DNA of 64,000 nucleotides, taken from NCBI RefSeq assembly GCF_004795745.1, contig NZ_SDGV01000015.1:1-64000 (forward strand), read 5' to 3'. The notes beneath the pieces were generated by a model that saw only the letters and a list, made by a program, of their open reading frames with translations, ran no database searches and was not told the origin of the DNA. The DNA is from Vagococcus silagei (GTDB lineage: Bacteria; Bacillota; Bacilli; Lactobacillales; Vagococcaceae). Made by a program: the position numbers and the translations under genes. Positions 47,601 to 56,593 of the stretch are shown in pieces (positions within the stretch are counted from its first letter, which is position 1; every line of letters begins with the position of its first letter).

Positions 47601-50049
47601 ACCAGCGAACTTCCCTCAAGATATCGAGATGAGTGCGACGACGTTGGCACCAAAACTATATCTTTCAAACGTGTATGAAAAGGAAGTTGAAGCAATTAAT
47701 ATCAAAGCTAAACCAGGTGAAGAAGTCACTTTACCAGAAAAAGTAATGGTAACTTACACAAATGAAACGAAAAAGGAAGTAAAAGTAGACTGGGGCGAGC
47801 AAGCAAAAGTAAGCTTTACTAAAGACGGTACTTATAAAGTTCTTGGTAAAGCGTCAGGCGTTAGTTTACCTGTTGTTGCGACAATTGATGTCAAAGGAAA
47901 TGTCATCAAGAGTTTTAAAGCATTACCTAAATTAGACCGTGTTGTTGGTTTAGGTCGTGGTGCGTTAGGAATGCCGAAAAAAGTGATGGCAACTCTTGAA
48001 TCAGGTGAAGAAGTAGAAGTAGAAGTCACAGGGTGGGATGATGATGTAAGTAACTATAATGAAAATAGTGCACCTGGAGAATATAATTTCCCAGGAGCAG
48101 TTAAGTTACCAACAGGTGTCACAAACCCTAATGAAGAAAAACCAACGCAAAAAGTTCAAACACATCCTAAACCAAAAAAAATTTCTTTCACGGAAGAAAC
48201 TGTTTTGGTGACAGCTGGAGAAACACAGCCAGTTACTTATAGGGTTGCTGGAGAAGAACCATTTACAAAAACAGATGAGTGGAGCTCGGCGGTCAAATGG
48301 TCGATTGAACCACTGGAAGCAAATGAAAATTCAGTTTTACCTGTCATATCTGAAGCTGGTGAAATTGTCACAACTAGAGAAACAACTTTAGGCAAATACA
48401 AAGTAACAGCAGTAAGTACGAGAGTTGAAACGGTTAAAAATAGTTTTACTTTAGAAGTGGCAGAGGCAGTAATCAATAAAGCACCTTTAACGACCTTAAT
48501 TTTGGCAGCTGAAAAACGTCAACCTAGTCAAGGTCATGCCTTTACAAGTGCATCTAAAGAAGCATTAGATCAAGCAATTGCAAAAGCTAAAGCATTGCTT
48601 AATCAGCCAGAAATGACACAAGTCGAACTTGATGAAATGGTGGTTGAATTACAAACTGCACTTGATGGACTAAGTGAACTACCAATCTCACCAACGACAG
48701 TTGACAAAGAAGAATTGAAAAAAATAATTAATCAAGCAAAACAGTTAACTCCAAGTACAGGTCACGTCTTTACAGAAGACTCTCAGCATAAATTAGAATC
48801 TGAATTGGCTAAAGCAGATTTAGTAATGGCTTCAAAAACAGCAACTCAGGCTGAAGTTAATGAAATGGTTAATGCGTTACAAACAGTGATTGACGCAATG
48901 GAAGAAGAAGAAATTACTGAAGCAACAACCGATAAAGCAGAACTTAGAAAAATCATGCGTGCAGCTCTAGATAAGAAACCAAGTACAGGTCATGTATTTA
49001 CAGCTGAAACACGAGAAATTTTTGAAAAAGCTATCCTAAAAGCGCAAACGATTCTTGATGGTCAAATGTCAACCCAAGCAGTGATTGATGCTATGGTGCT
49101 TGAGCTCCAAAAAGCAATGGATCAGTTAAAAGAAGAAAGCTTAAAACCTGTAGTTGATAAAACGATTCTTAGTGAACTCGTTAAAAAAGCACAAGCTGTA
49201 AAACCAAGTGTGAACTATGAGTTTACTGCAGCTAGTAAAAATGTACTCGATCAAGCGATTACGAGAGCTAAAAAACTAATCAATGAAACAAACAGCACTC
49301 AAAACGAAATTGATGCAATGGTTAGTGAACTTCAAAAAGCAATGGACCAATTAAAAGAAGAAGTAGTCAAACCAAGTAAAGTTAATAAAGCAGAACTTGA
49401 AAAAATGATTGCAAAAGCCGAAAACTTAAAGCCAAGTGCTGGAAACGTCTTTACTGAAAAAAGTCAGCAAAACTTAGCTAAAATAATTAAAATAGCAAAA
49501 GAAATCGTAGAATCAACAAATCCTACCCAAGCTGAAGTAGATAAAATGATTAAAGAAATTAAGACTGCAATTGCTGAAATGAAAGAAATACCAGAAGAAA
49601 CTATAACAGTGAATAAACAAGTTTTAGCAGAGATTGTTAAAAAAGCGCAGGAAGTCAAACCAAGCAAAGATCATGTCTTTACTAAACAAAGTGCTGAGAC
49701 TCTTCAAAATGCAATTGTTAAAGCACAGTTATTACTAACGAAAAAAGATGTTGAACAAAAAACAATCGATGCGATGGTCACTGAGTTACAAAAAGCAATC
49801 GATGGATTAGAAGAAGCAAAAGAAGTTAAAGAAGAACCAAAAATTCCAGCCACAACACCTGAAAGTGATAATGTCAAAACACCAAATAATAATTTAAATG
49901 GTAATGGAGGCGGAGTGGTCTCTAAAGGAAATCAAAGTGGTAAAACTTTACCGAAAACAAATGAAACACAAACATTTGTACCAATAATCATTGGAGTTAC
50001 GTTACTCCTTTGTGGTATTGTGTGTGTAAAGAAAAGAAATAAAGCATAA
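44644..50049 (+). CDS. Cell-wall-anchored beta-helix protein with Ig-like, CBM-like and FIVAR repeats
   Basis: 1801 aa. A signal peptide (to HAAEE, residue about 31) precedes a right-handed parallel beta-helix (about 55-600; repeated NN-turns such as FNNVKVRNNYVHDV, FNDVLIENNIVKRV). Next come an Ig-like Big_4 type unit (about 662-745), a DNRLRE/CBM96-like beta domain (about 752-1009), two or three further Ig-like units (1015-1278) and six FIVAR repeats of about 74 aa (1279-1735, e.g. KPSTGHVFT). A Gly/Asn linker, a sorting signal LPKTNE (about 1768) with TM helix and KKRNKA tail end it. The beta-helix fold is shared by polysaccharide lyases and hydrolases, so it is a probable polymer-degrading or -binding enzyme. 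The sorting motif has N instead of G. GTG start after AAGGAG. Confidence 0.8.
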   Translation: MKKIIKLINYLAIMCLTLVSIGSFTLPVHAAEEPLEKQLTTELSSVGLSKQGKTYFVDGQNGEDTSDGLSPETAWKSLEKVSATTFQPGDHILLEAGSTWRGQILHPKGSGTKDATIKLDFYVKGSEGKATFKSNKRPTIHGDGTYGTGKFKRYVTGAVQLVNQEHWEIQNLEVTNTPELDNKEGYKKPGDAQRVGILLLGHEQNRTFNNVKVRNNYVHDVQSEYYLKLSGSRETKRLKAVGGIIVLGHWVDEDGNVVLNAGDHRSTTGFNDVLIENNIVKRVGLEGIRTKGDADTSVANTFHKKFSNITIRNNYLEDISGDAIVLSEVASDGVVEGNVSKRAANADYGTHNYAAVWSMSNDNALFQYNEVYGIVYGYNDAEAYDIDMQCSNVIYQYNYSHHNSGGFLLLMNSQADSIVRYNISANDGGGNKGTNADKGGGSGYNYKEQSIFHYWVKSEGRAMPLIHNNTIYVGDGVSTSLFGEGNSGDNSGTIAHFYNNILYKEGSGSLKFLAANPTNGSDAIERKLGNNPEKYIKNNIIWPESVASEKSGATKDILEKSNNKFVKPKLLINEDQSLVADLNAQEQTALNVETDSVQDFTSVSKLRERTKGFKISDDSPAIASGTVIPNQPEEDFFGNSIKDRAPDIGAHQVSNVKKKKEVKVNPIKVKTLAGVYPELPNKVDVTIKETYGDIVNERKEKKAVTWDIIAKDKYMQAGKFDVSGTVAGLSKETAVAKAEVTVTGEAGTGAESAHYVAKDAAFIQKGNPNDAYGAKQGAVSKPSAKDAYKAPFGLSYSDNYVLKLKNAGSAPYNRRFLVKFNLKDYQGKMNQIKDANIRIFVSRYDAWNGAGGTTEEQLRNTGFALDVYGVGNQWTDQALTWNNAPGNAEVSSKNPDDSIPNYTELKPVSHKEYKNSQIIDNGHAIDIDVSHYLAELDDSVEDVSFLVTIPMSKVTNFDRDNAGFDAFSLKGAAQAYRDFENGTLKLPANFPQDIEMSATTLAPKLYLSNVYEKEVEAINIKAKPGEEVTLPEKVMVTYTNETKKEVKVDWGEQAKVSFTKDGTYKVLGKASGVSLPVVATIDVKGNVIKSFKALPKLDRVVGLGRGALGMPKKVMATLESGEEVEVEVTGWDDDVSNYNENSAPGEYNFPGAVKLPTGVTNPNEEKPTQKVQTHPKPKKISFTEETVLVTAGETQPVTYRVAGEEPFTKTDEWSSAVKWSIEPLEANENSVLPVISEAGEIVTTRETTLGKYKVTAVSTRVETVKNSFTLEVAEAVINKAPLTTLILAAEKRQPSQGHAFTSASKEALDQAIAKAKALLNQPEMTQVELDEMVVELQTALDGLSELPISPTTVDKEELKKIINQAKQLTPSTGHVFTEDSQHKLESELAKADLVMASKTATQAEVNEMVNALQTVIDAMEEEEITEATTDKAELRKIMRAALDKKPSTGHVFTAETREIFEKAILKAQTILDGQMSTQAVIDAMVLELQKAMDQLKEESLKPVVDKTILSELVKKAQAVKPSVNYEFTAASKNVLDQAITRAKKLINETNSTQNEIDAMVSELQKAMDQLKEEVVKPSKVNKAELEKMIAKAENLKPSAGNVFTEKSQQNLAKIIKIAKEIVESTNPTQAEVDKMIKEIKTAIAEMKEIPEETITVNKQVLAEIVKKAQEVKPSKDHVFTKQSAETLQNAIVKAQLLLTKKDVEQKTIDAMVTELQKAIDGLEEAKEVKEEPKIPATTPESDNVKTPNNNLNGNGGGVVSKGNQSGKTLPKTNETQTFVPIIIGVTLLLCGIVCVKKRNKA

Positions 50050-50060
50050 AATAAATGACT

Positions 50061-50095
50061 AAGTCTGGCAATTTTTTGCCAGACTTGGGTTTTAA
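50061..50095 (+). terminator. Hairpin between surface protein and cytoplasmic enzymes
   Basis: AAGTCTGGCAA pairs with TTGCCAGACTT around TTTT, followed by GGGTTTT. The U-run is weak, so partial readthrough into the DUF2264 gene is likely. Confidence 0.6.
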
Positions 50096-50183
50096 CAAGC
50101 TGTAATCACGAGAATTCATAGTGGGAGGATCGTTCGTGAGTGCAGCTCGTAAAAAATATGTGTAACAAATAGGAGAGAGAACC

Positions 50184-51965
50184 ATGGAAAATAAATTTCA
50201 AACTAAACAAGATTTTTTAAATGGCTTTTCAAAATTGATGGATCCATTAAAAGCTAAATATTCAGATAATGGCCGCTTAGATTTAGGTACAAGTGGTTCT
50301 GTTTACGGCAAAAACACGCAAGAAATTGAAGCTTTTTTACGTCCGTTATGGGCGTTTGGACCGTTTTTAGTGGATCACGATGATCAGTTTTTAAACGATG
50401 CTTATGTTTCAGGTATTATAAATGGTACTGATCCGGAAAGCGCGCATTATTGGGGAGATACCAAAGACTATGATCAATTACTAGTTGAAATGGCTGCTTT
50501 AAGTACGACGTTACTTTTAAGTAAAGAAAAAACATGGGAAAAAATGAGCAAGACGCAACAAGATAATCTTGCGAAATGGCTCGATTCAATTAATCATCAT
50601 AAAACGCCTAAGAATAATTGGCTATTCTTCCGTGTGCTTGTAAACTTGGCATTAAAAGAGTGTGCAGGAAAATGGGATCCAAATCAAGTTGAGGCTGATT
50701 TTAAAGTGATTGAGAGTTTCTATATTGATAATGGTTGGTACTTTGATGGTGTCGATTCTCAAATGGATTATTATATTTCATTTGCGATTCACTATTATAG
50801 TTTGATTTATGCTAAATTCATGGCAGAAGAAGACCCAGAAAGATGTACCCTATTCAAAGAACGTGCCACAATGTTTGCGCAAACGTTCCAATATTGGTTT
50901 GACGAGAAAGGTGAGGCTTTACCTTTTGGGCGTAGTTTAACTTATCGTTTTGCACAGTGTTCATTTTGGTCAGCACTTGTCTTTTGTGATGTTGAAGCTT
51001 TACCATGGGGCGAAATTAAAGGAATCATTAGTCGTAATATGGCACAATGGTTTTCTCATGATATTTTTAATGCATCAGGTTTTTTGTCAGTCGGTTATCA
51101 CTATGAAAACTTAGTCATGGCAGAAGGTTACAATGCTCCCGGTTCTCCGTATTGGGCTTTGAAATCATTCATTTTATTAGCTGTTCCAGATAATCATCCC
51201 TATTGGCAAGAAGAGCCAGTTGCGAAAAAAGAAACTGGAGAATTACATCTCTTACCTGAAGCTCGCATGGTGATTAGCGATAGCAAAAATCAAATCCAAT
51301 CTTTTGTTGGAGGACAACTTGAAGCTTATCAAGCGCATATTGATGCCAAGTATAGCAAATTAGTTTATTCATCTAAATTTGGTTTTAGTGTGTCAAAAGG
51401 TTCTCTTTACTATACGCAAGGTGGTTTTGACAATTGTTTAGCCTTATCTGAGAATGATTTGTATTATCGTTCGAAATTAACAACTACATCATATGAAATA
51501 CTAGCTGATCGTGTGATTAATGTGTGGCAGCCATGGGTTGACGTGACGATTAAATCAACAGTTATTCCATTAGGACAAGGTTGGCATATCCGAGTTCACG
51601 ATATTGAGACCGCACGTCAATTAACTGCTGTTGAGGGTGGTTTTGCGGTACCATTTACAGATGATAATACAATCAAGATTACGGAAGAAATGGTGCGCTG
51701 TGAAAATACAATTGGCATTACTCAAATGCAAGCAATTAAAGGCTTTGATGAAGCAAAAATGATTCGCATGGAACCAAATACAAATCTCTTTTTCCAATGT
51801 AGTAATCATCCGTCTTTAAAAGCAACTGATTTAATGCCAGGCACACATCGCTTGGTGAGTTTAGTCGGTGGTTTTGAAGCTTCAGAAGAAGTATCATTTA
51901 CAGTGGAATTAACTGGGGATACTTTAAATGTAGCAGGTGCTGTCACGTATGAATTTACACTTTAG
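50184..51965 (+). CDS. DUF2264 protein (putative glycoside hydrolase)
   Basis: 593 aa, no signal peptide, so cytoplasmic. The N-terminal (alpha/alpha)-barrel half is typical of DUF2264 (FLRPLWAFGPFLVDHD, HYWGDTKDYDQLLVEMAALSTTLLLS, NNWLFFRVLVNLALKECAG, DGVDSQMDYYISFAIHYYSLIYAKF), followed by a beta-rich C-terminal half. As far as I recall DUF2264 corresponds to the GH154 beta-glucuronidase family; I have not verified it. It lies between the surface protein and a heparinase-family gene, with AGGAGAGAG before the ATG. This suggests action on uronic-acid oligosaccharides. Confidence 0.8.
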   Translation: MENKFQTKQDFLNGFSKLMDPLKAKYSDNGRLDLGTSGSVYGKNTQEIEAFLRPLWAFGPFLVDHDDQFLNDAYVSGIINGTDPESAHYWGDTKDYDQLLVEMAALSTTLLLSKEKTWEKMSKTQQDNLAKWLDSINHHKTPKNNWLFFRVLVNLALKECAGKWDPNQVEADFKVIESFYIDNGWYFDGVDSQMDYYISFAIHYYSLIYAKFMAEEDPERCTLFKERATMFAQTFQYWFDEKGEALPFGRSLTYRFAQCSFWSALVFCDVEALPWGEIKGIISRNMAQWFSHDIFNASGFLSVGYHYENLVMAEGYNAPGSPYWALKSFILLAVPDNHPYWQEEPVAKKETGELHLLPEARMVISDSKNQIQSFVGGQLEAYQAHIDAKYSKLVYSSKFGFSVSKGSLYYTQGGFDNCLALSENDLYYRSKLTTTSYEILADRVINVWQPWVDVTIKSTVIPLGQGWHIRVHDIETARQLTAVEGGFAVPFTDDNTIKITEEMVRCENTIGITQMQAIKGFDEAKMIRMEPNTNLFFQCSNHPSLKATDLMPGTHRLVSLVGGFEASEEVSFTVELTGDTLNVAGAVTYEFTL

Positions 51966-51980
51966 AAGGAGGAAGCTCGC

Positions 51981-53663
51981 TTGAATGAGAGTCAATTAAT
52001 CTTTAGAAAAACAATTCAAGATGCGGTTGATAAATATCATCAAAATCAAGAAGTAATTCGAAACGAGTATCAGCCTTTTATGCGTTATTTAAAAGATGGT
52101 AATCGTCTTGAATTTGAAGCATTATATTTTGAGCGTCGGCGTAAACTAGCTGTTTTTGGTTTAAATGCCTATTTCAATCCGAGTGAGGAGAATATTTGCT
52201 TCCTCGAAGAAATTATTTGGTTAATTTGTAATGAGTATACTTGGAGTTTGCCTGCGCATTTGGATAGCAGTCAAAGCATTTATGATTCTAACAGTCCCCA
52301 AATGATTGATTTATTTGCGTCAGAAACGGGCCAAACCTTAGCTGAGTTGACGCATCTTCTAGGTGAACATTTATCTCAAATGATTAAAGAACGCGTACAT
52401 TTAGAAATTGACAGACGTATTTTTGTGCCTTTTGAAGCTAAAAAATGGCATTGGGAGACTGTCGAAAATAATTGGAATTCTGTTGTTGGTGGCTGTGTTG
52501 GCATGTGCGCATTCTATCAATTGCCTTTCCAATCAGCAAGACAACAAGCAATTGTTTATCGCATAAAGGATTCATTTAGTGCCTATCTTGACGGCTTTTA
52601 TGAAGATGGCGCTTGTTTAGAAGGTGTGAGTTACTGGTCTTACGGATTTGGTTATTATATCTATTTTGCCGAAATGTTGCGTGAACAATATGGTGATGCT
52701 TCCTTATTAACAAGTCAAAAAGTAAAAAATATTGCAGCGTTTCCATATCATAGCTTAATGTCTGATGATAACTTCGTTCCATTTTCAGATTATAATAAAA
52801 CACTTTTACCTTCAGGGTTATTGTCGTATTGTTACCGACAATTTGGTGTTGAGATACCAGAAATTAAAGCAATCAATCCTTTAGATTTTGATCATTGCTA
52901 TCGTTTCGCTCAATTAATTCGAAATTACGAATGGACTGAGCTACATGCTGAAAAGGTTGTCAAAGATATTAAGTTTTATCCAGATGCTCAGTGGTTTTTC
53001 GCGCGTTATCCTGAGGAAAAAATGAATGTTGCATTTAAAGGTGGACGCAATGATGAAAGTCATAATCATAATGATTTAGGGCATTTTATTCTAGGTGATA
53101 TGCGTGAATTATTTTTAACTGATTTAGGAGCTGGTGAATATGTGGCAGATTATTTCAAAGAAGAGACGCGCTATAACTTTTTAAATAATGCAGCAGAAGG
53201 TCATTCAATACCAATCATAAATGGTTATTCACAGGTAAGTGGTAGTGTATCCTCTTCAATTCATGACGCTAGTGTTTCAGCTGAAGAGCAGATGGTGTGC
53301 TATGACTTAACTGATACATATGCTAAAGAAAGCAGAGTAAACAGCTTCAGACGTCGCTTTGATGTGAACGCCAATAATCACGAGTTATTGATTACAGATG
53401 AATTCCACTTTGAGAGTGCGCAAAATAAAGTTGTTGAGAATTATATTACAATCATGCCACCAGTTGTTACGGATTATATCGTAACTTTGGCTAATGAAGA
53501 GATGATGTGTCGAATTGAGATGGAAACGGCGAATATCGTAATAGAGGAGAAGGTTTATTCGAATCACAAAGGTGAAACAAAAACAGCCTTTTTAATTCAA
53601 GCACATTTTAATGCAACAGAAGACATAAAAATCCAAACAAAAGTGCTACTTCAAAAAATATAA
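51981..53663 (+). CDS. Heparinase II/III family polysaccharide/oligosaccharide lyase
   Basis: 560 aa, no signal peptide, predicted cytoplasmic. An N-terminal alpha-helical toroid is followed by the heparinase II/III beta domain. The catalytic-region histidines are in GGRNDESHNHNDLGHFILGDMRELFLTDLGAGEY, then YFKEETRYNFLNNAAEGHSIPIINGYSQ (residues about 354-420). Families PL12/PL15/PL17/PL21 share this fold, and the substrate (heparan-type, alginate or other) cannot be chosen from sequence. The TTG start follows AGAAGGAGGAAGCTCGC, 15 nt after the DUF2264 stop. It would cut imported oligosaccharides by beta-elimination, giving the unsaturated ends that GH88 removes. Confidence 0.85.
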   Translation: MNESQLIFRKTIQDAVDKYHQNQEVIRNEYQPFMRYLKDGNRLEFEALYFERRRKLAVFGLNAYFNPSEENICFLEEIIWLICNEYTWSLPAHLDSSQSIYDSNSPQMIDLFASETGQTLAELTHLLGEHLSQMIKERVHLEIDRRIFVPFEAKKWHWETVENNWNSVVGGCVGMCAFYQLPFQSARQQAIVYRIKDSFSAYLDGFYEDGACLEGVSYWSYGFGYYIYFAEMLREQYGDASLLTSQKVKNIAAFPYHSLMSDDNFVPFSDYNKTLLPSGLLSYCYRQFGVEIPEIKAINPLDFDHCYRFAQLIRNYEWTELHAEKVVKDIKFYPDAQWFFARYPEEKMNVAFKGGRNDESHNHNDLGHFILGDMRELFLTDLGAGEYVADYFKEETRYNFLNNAAEGHSIPIINGYSQVSGSVSSSIHDASVSAEEQMVCYDLTDTYAKESRVNSFRRRFDVNANNHELLITDEFHFESAQNKVVENYITIMPPVVTDYIVTLANEEMMCRIEMETANIVIEEKVYSNHKGETKTAFLIQAHFNATEDIKIQTKVLLQKI

Positions 53664-53666
53664 ATA

Positions 53667-53717
53667 AAAACATCCTCTTCAAAATGCTATATCAAGCTTT
53701 TGAGGAGGATCTTTTAT
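53667..53717. terminator. Bidirectional terminator between the lyase and the LacI gene
   Basis: ATCCTCTTCAAAA pairs with TTTTGAGGAGGAT, flanked by A-run and T-run, between convergent genes. Confidence 0.8.
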
Positions 53718-53725
53718 TATGTCGT

Positions 53726-54784
53726 TTAAGCTTCGTATCTAGCCGTTGATTGGCGAATCACAAGTTCAGTTTCTAAGAAAATGCGCTTGTTAATAGAGGG
53801 CTTATTAATTTGCTCGTGTAAAATTTCAATCCCTGTTTCGCCCATTTCTTCAGTAAAGGCTTTTACTGTTGTGAGTGGGGGAGAAACATATTGTGAGATT
53901 GAGATATCGTTAATTCCCATGACACTGATATCTTCTGGTATGCGGAAACCTTCTTCTTGCAGCGTGTTAATAATCGCAATTGCAACGGAATCATTCAACC
54001 CTAGAATCGCTGAAGGCATATTATTTTTCCATTTTTTTAAAGCTACTTTAGTCAGTGTTTTAGCTACTTCAACATTCAAACTTTTTTCATTTTGAACAAA
54101 GAAATAGTCTTCAGAAAATAAATTCTTGTTCTTCATAATATCCAGGTAAGTCAAAATCGTTGGTGTTTTATATTCACGGTAGCCATACATATTTTGATTT
54201 TCTTCAGCACCAATAAAAGCAATACGTTCATGACCTAAACTTAATAAATGATTTAAAGCCAAATCGGTTGCCTGCGAAAAATCTGTATTGACTGAGTCAA
54301 AGTTATTAATTGGGAAGTTAGTCCCAATCACGCAGATATTGTGATTTAAAGTTTGAATATGCTCTAATGTGTGCGCATCAAATTTGCCAATCGCAATGAT
54401 ACCATCAAGATTGGTTGTTAAGTTGTCGTCAAGTTGGTACAGTTTTACGACGTTATATCCAAGTTCGCTGGCTTTCTTTTCAACACCCAAGCGAATCGAC
54501 ATATAGTAAATATCGTCTAACTCCTCTTCATCTGTTCGCCATAATAAAATTCCTATAGTTCCTTGAAGGGCAGGTGAGGCTGCATTAGCAGCAATTTTAG
54601 CAGCTTTTTGATCACGATCTCTTTTTTTCTTCTTATACTTGGTATAATTTAAGTTTTCTGCTGTTTCGAAAATCTTACGCCGCGTTTCATCCGTGACAGA
54701 AAGAGATTCATCGTAATTTAAGACTCTTGAGACAGTTGAAATGGACACATTAGCGGCATTCGCAATATCTGTTATGGTTGCCAT
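53726..54784 (-). CDS. LacI/GalR-family transcriptional regulator
   Basis: 352 aa. The N-terminal HTH and hinge (ATITDIANAANVSISTVSRVLNYDESLSVTDETRRKIFETAENLNY, residues 2-48) are followed by an unusually basic linker (KYKKKKRDRDQKAAKIAANAA) and a periplasmic-binding-type sensor domain (IGILLWRTDEEELDDIYYMSIRLGVE..., GIIAIGKFD, SLGHERIAFIGAEEN, IPEDISVMGINDISISQYVSPPLTTV). It lies amid the polysaccharide genes and is convergent with the lyase. The GAAAGCG(T/C)TT palindromes at the two promoters of the locus are its probable sites. Confidence 0.92.
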   Translation of the reverse strand: MATITDIANAANVSISTVSRVLNYDESLSVTDETRRKIFETAENLNYTKYKKKKRDRDQKAAKIAANAASPALQGTIGILLWRTDEEELDDIYYMSIRLGVEKKASELGYNVVKLYQLDDNLTTNLDGIIAIGKFDAHTLEHIQTLNHNICVIGTNFPINNFDSVNTDFSQATDLALNHLLSLGHERIAFIGAEENQNMYGYREYKTPTILTYLDIMKNKNLFSEDYFFVQNEKSLNVEVAKTLTKVALKKWKNNMPSAILGLNDSVAIAIINTLQEEGFRIPEDISVMGINDISISQYVSPPLTTVKAFTEEMGETGIEILHEQINKPSINKRIFLETELVIRQSTARYEA

Positions 54785-54928
54785 GACTATCTTACCTTTC
54801 TATTTTCTTATTTAAAGTATATTCTACCATTTTTTACTAAAAAAATCACATAAATCTAATTAAATGTTTGTTTAACTACCGATTTGTACTGTTTTTTAAA
54901 AATAAATGATTATTTTTGGTAAAAAATA

Positions 54929-54980
54929 TTGACTTTTTCCTAAAAAATAGTAAAATTTTAGTTAAAGAAAGCGCTTTAAG
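54929..54980 (+). promoter_or_regulatory. Promoter and operator 2 of the polysaccharide locus
   Basis: TTGACT (54929-54934), 16 nt, TAAAAT (54951-54956), then AAAGCGCTTT (54968-54977) within TTAAAGAAAGCGCTTTAA. It parallels promoter 1 (43581-43625) in layout and in the AAAAAATAGTAAAATT block. The leftward LacI promoter lies between here and 54785. Confidence 0.65.
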
Positions 54981-54998
54981 AAGTGGAGTGAAAAACTT

Positions 54999-55382
54999 GT
55001 GCTAAAAACAACGATTAAATCAACTCTTATCATCTTACTATTGTTTTTGACTGGTTGTAGTGCAAAACTAAAAGAGAACAGTTTTCCTACTGATGAAGAC
55101 TTTGAAAAAGCCATTGTGAGTAAATCGTCATCTTACTCAACAGAAGAATATCAAAATGGGGAAGTTCCTTTACATGAATACATAAAAATGAAAGGGAAAA
55201 TAATAAAATCAGATAGTAAATCTAAAAAAATAAAAAAAGGAGATCGTTTTGTGCTCTTGAATGATGGTGAAGAATATCAAATATTCAATGAGCAAGATAA
55301 GGAATTAAAAATTGAAGATGAGATAACTGTTTACGGAGAATACTATGGTTTTGTAAAAACTTCCTATATTGAATTAGAATAG
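54999..55382 (+). CDS. Small secreted lipoprotein
   Basis: 127 aa. A type II signal peptide with lipobox LTGC (about residue 22) precedes an OB-fold-like domain of about 70 residues (HEYIKMKGKIIKSDSKSKKIKKGDRFVLLNDGEEYQIF ... DEITVYGEYYGF). It resembles the tRNA-anticodon-like lipoproteins of Firmicutes and, loosely, the lipoprotein at 3434. The start is GTG 54999, with AGTGGAGTG 12 nt upstream. First gene of the import operon. Confidence 0.7.
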   Translation: MLKTTIKSTLIILLLFLTGCSAKLKENSFPTDEDFEKAIVSKSSSYSTEEYQNGEVPLHEYIKMKGKIIKSDSKSKKIKKGDRFVLLNDGEEYQIFNEQDKELKIEDEITVYGEYYGFVKTSYIELE

Positions 55383-55407
55383 CTACAAAAAATAAAGGAG
55401 AAAAAGA

Positions 55408-56550
55408 ATGATTGATAAGAAACATTTTGCTTGGCTCGATTCGGAAGTTGAGTTCGTTCTATCGAAAATACGAGAGAATCAAGCTGTTTTTAAAACTGAC
55501 GTTCCACCTGCAGCAAGTCAAAATTTAGTCTATATCCCAGAAGGGAATACCGATTGGACTGCAAGTTTTTGGCTTGGCATGTTGTTCCTTGCTAAAGAAT
55601 TAACGAATAGTAATGAATTTGATGAAAGTATCAACATTCAAATGGAGTCATTTAGATATCGTTTAGCACAAAAAATTGAGCTTGAAACACACGACATAGG
55701 TTTCTTATATAGCTTGTCAGCAGTTGCTGATTATAAAGTAAATCAACATGAAGAATCTGTAAAAACAGCAATTACCGCAGCTGATTTATTAATGGAAAGA
55801 TATAGTCCTAAAGCAAATATTATTCAAGCTTGGGGGAATTTATCAGATCCAAATGAAAGCGGTCGCATGATTATTGATTGTTTGATGAATTTACCATTAC
55901 TGTACTTTGTGGCCAATCAAACCGGGGACAGCACCTATCGCGAAGCTGCCTATCATCATGCTAAGCAGACACAAAAATATATCGTTCGTGACAATGCAAC
56001 GACGTATCATACTTATTTCTTTAATACAGAAACAGGTGAAGCATTAACTGGTAAAACAGCTCAAGGGTACTCTGATGAATCTTGTTGGGCTAGAGGTCAG
56101 GCTTGGGGAGTATATGGATTTGCTTTAAGTTATTTTCATACTGGTGATAAAACCTTCCTGGCAACTTCTAAACAACTGGCCGATTACTTTATCAATCATT
56201 TGCCAGCAGACCGCGTAGCGTATTGGGATCTTTATTTTAATGATGGAAGTGATGAAGAAAGAGATAGTTCATCGGCAGCGATTTTAGTTTGCGGTTTACT
56301 CGAACTTGCAAAACACTTACCATTGTCAGATCCAGATCGTATGACTTATGAGCAAGTTGCAATCGAGGTTACAGAAGCTCTTAAAGATAAATACACAACA
56401 AAAAATCATCCTGAATCAAATGGATTATTAATTGAAGGTGTTTATGATAAAAATACAAACTCAGGCGTTAATGAATGTATGATTTGGGGGGATTACTATT
56501 ATGTTGAAGCTTTAATTCGATTGAAACAAGCTTGGAATTTGTATTGGTAA
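55408..56550 (+). CDS. GH88 unsaturated glucuronyl hydrolase
   Basis: Hydrolyses the 4,5-unsaturated uronic acid from lyase-produced oligosaccharides in the cytoplasm. 380 aa with the (alpha/alpha)6 pattern of GH88. Key aspartates are in EGNTDWTASFWLGMLF (general region of Asp88) and MIIDCLMNLPLLYF (Asp149-like), plus SDESCWARGQAWGVYGFALSY and SGVNECMIWGDYYYVEALIR. No signal peptide. AAAGGAGAAAAAG precedes the ATG. It is the key sign that the substrate contains uronic acid. Confidence 0.92.
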   Translation: MIDKKHFAWLDSEVEFVLSKIRENQAVFKTDVPPAASQNLVYIPEGNTDWTASFWLGMLFLAKELTNSNEFDESINIQMESFRYRLAQKIELETHDIGFLYSLSAVADYKVNQHEESVKTAITAADLLMERYSPKANIIQAWGNLSDPNESGRMIIDCLMNLPLLYFVANQTGDSTYREAAYHHAKQTQKYIVRDNATTYHTYFFNTETGEALTGKTAQGYSDESCWARGQAWGVYGFALSYFHTGDKTFLATSKQLADYFINHLPADRVAYWDLYFNDGSDEERDSSSAAILVCGLLELAKHLPLSDPDRMTYEQVAIEVTEALKDKYTTKNHPESNGLLIEGVYDKNTNSGVNECMIWGDYYYVEALIRLKQAWNLYW

Positions 56551-56593
56551 TTAACTATAAAAAAATTAAAAATATAAAGTGGAGGATTTAAAA

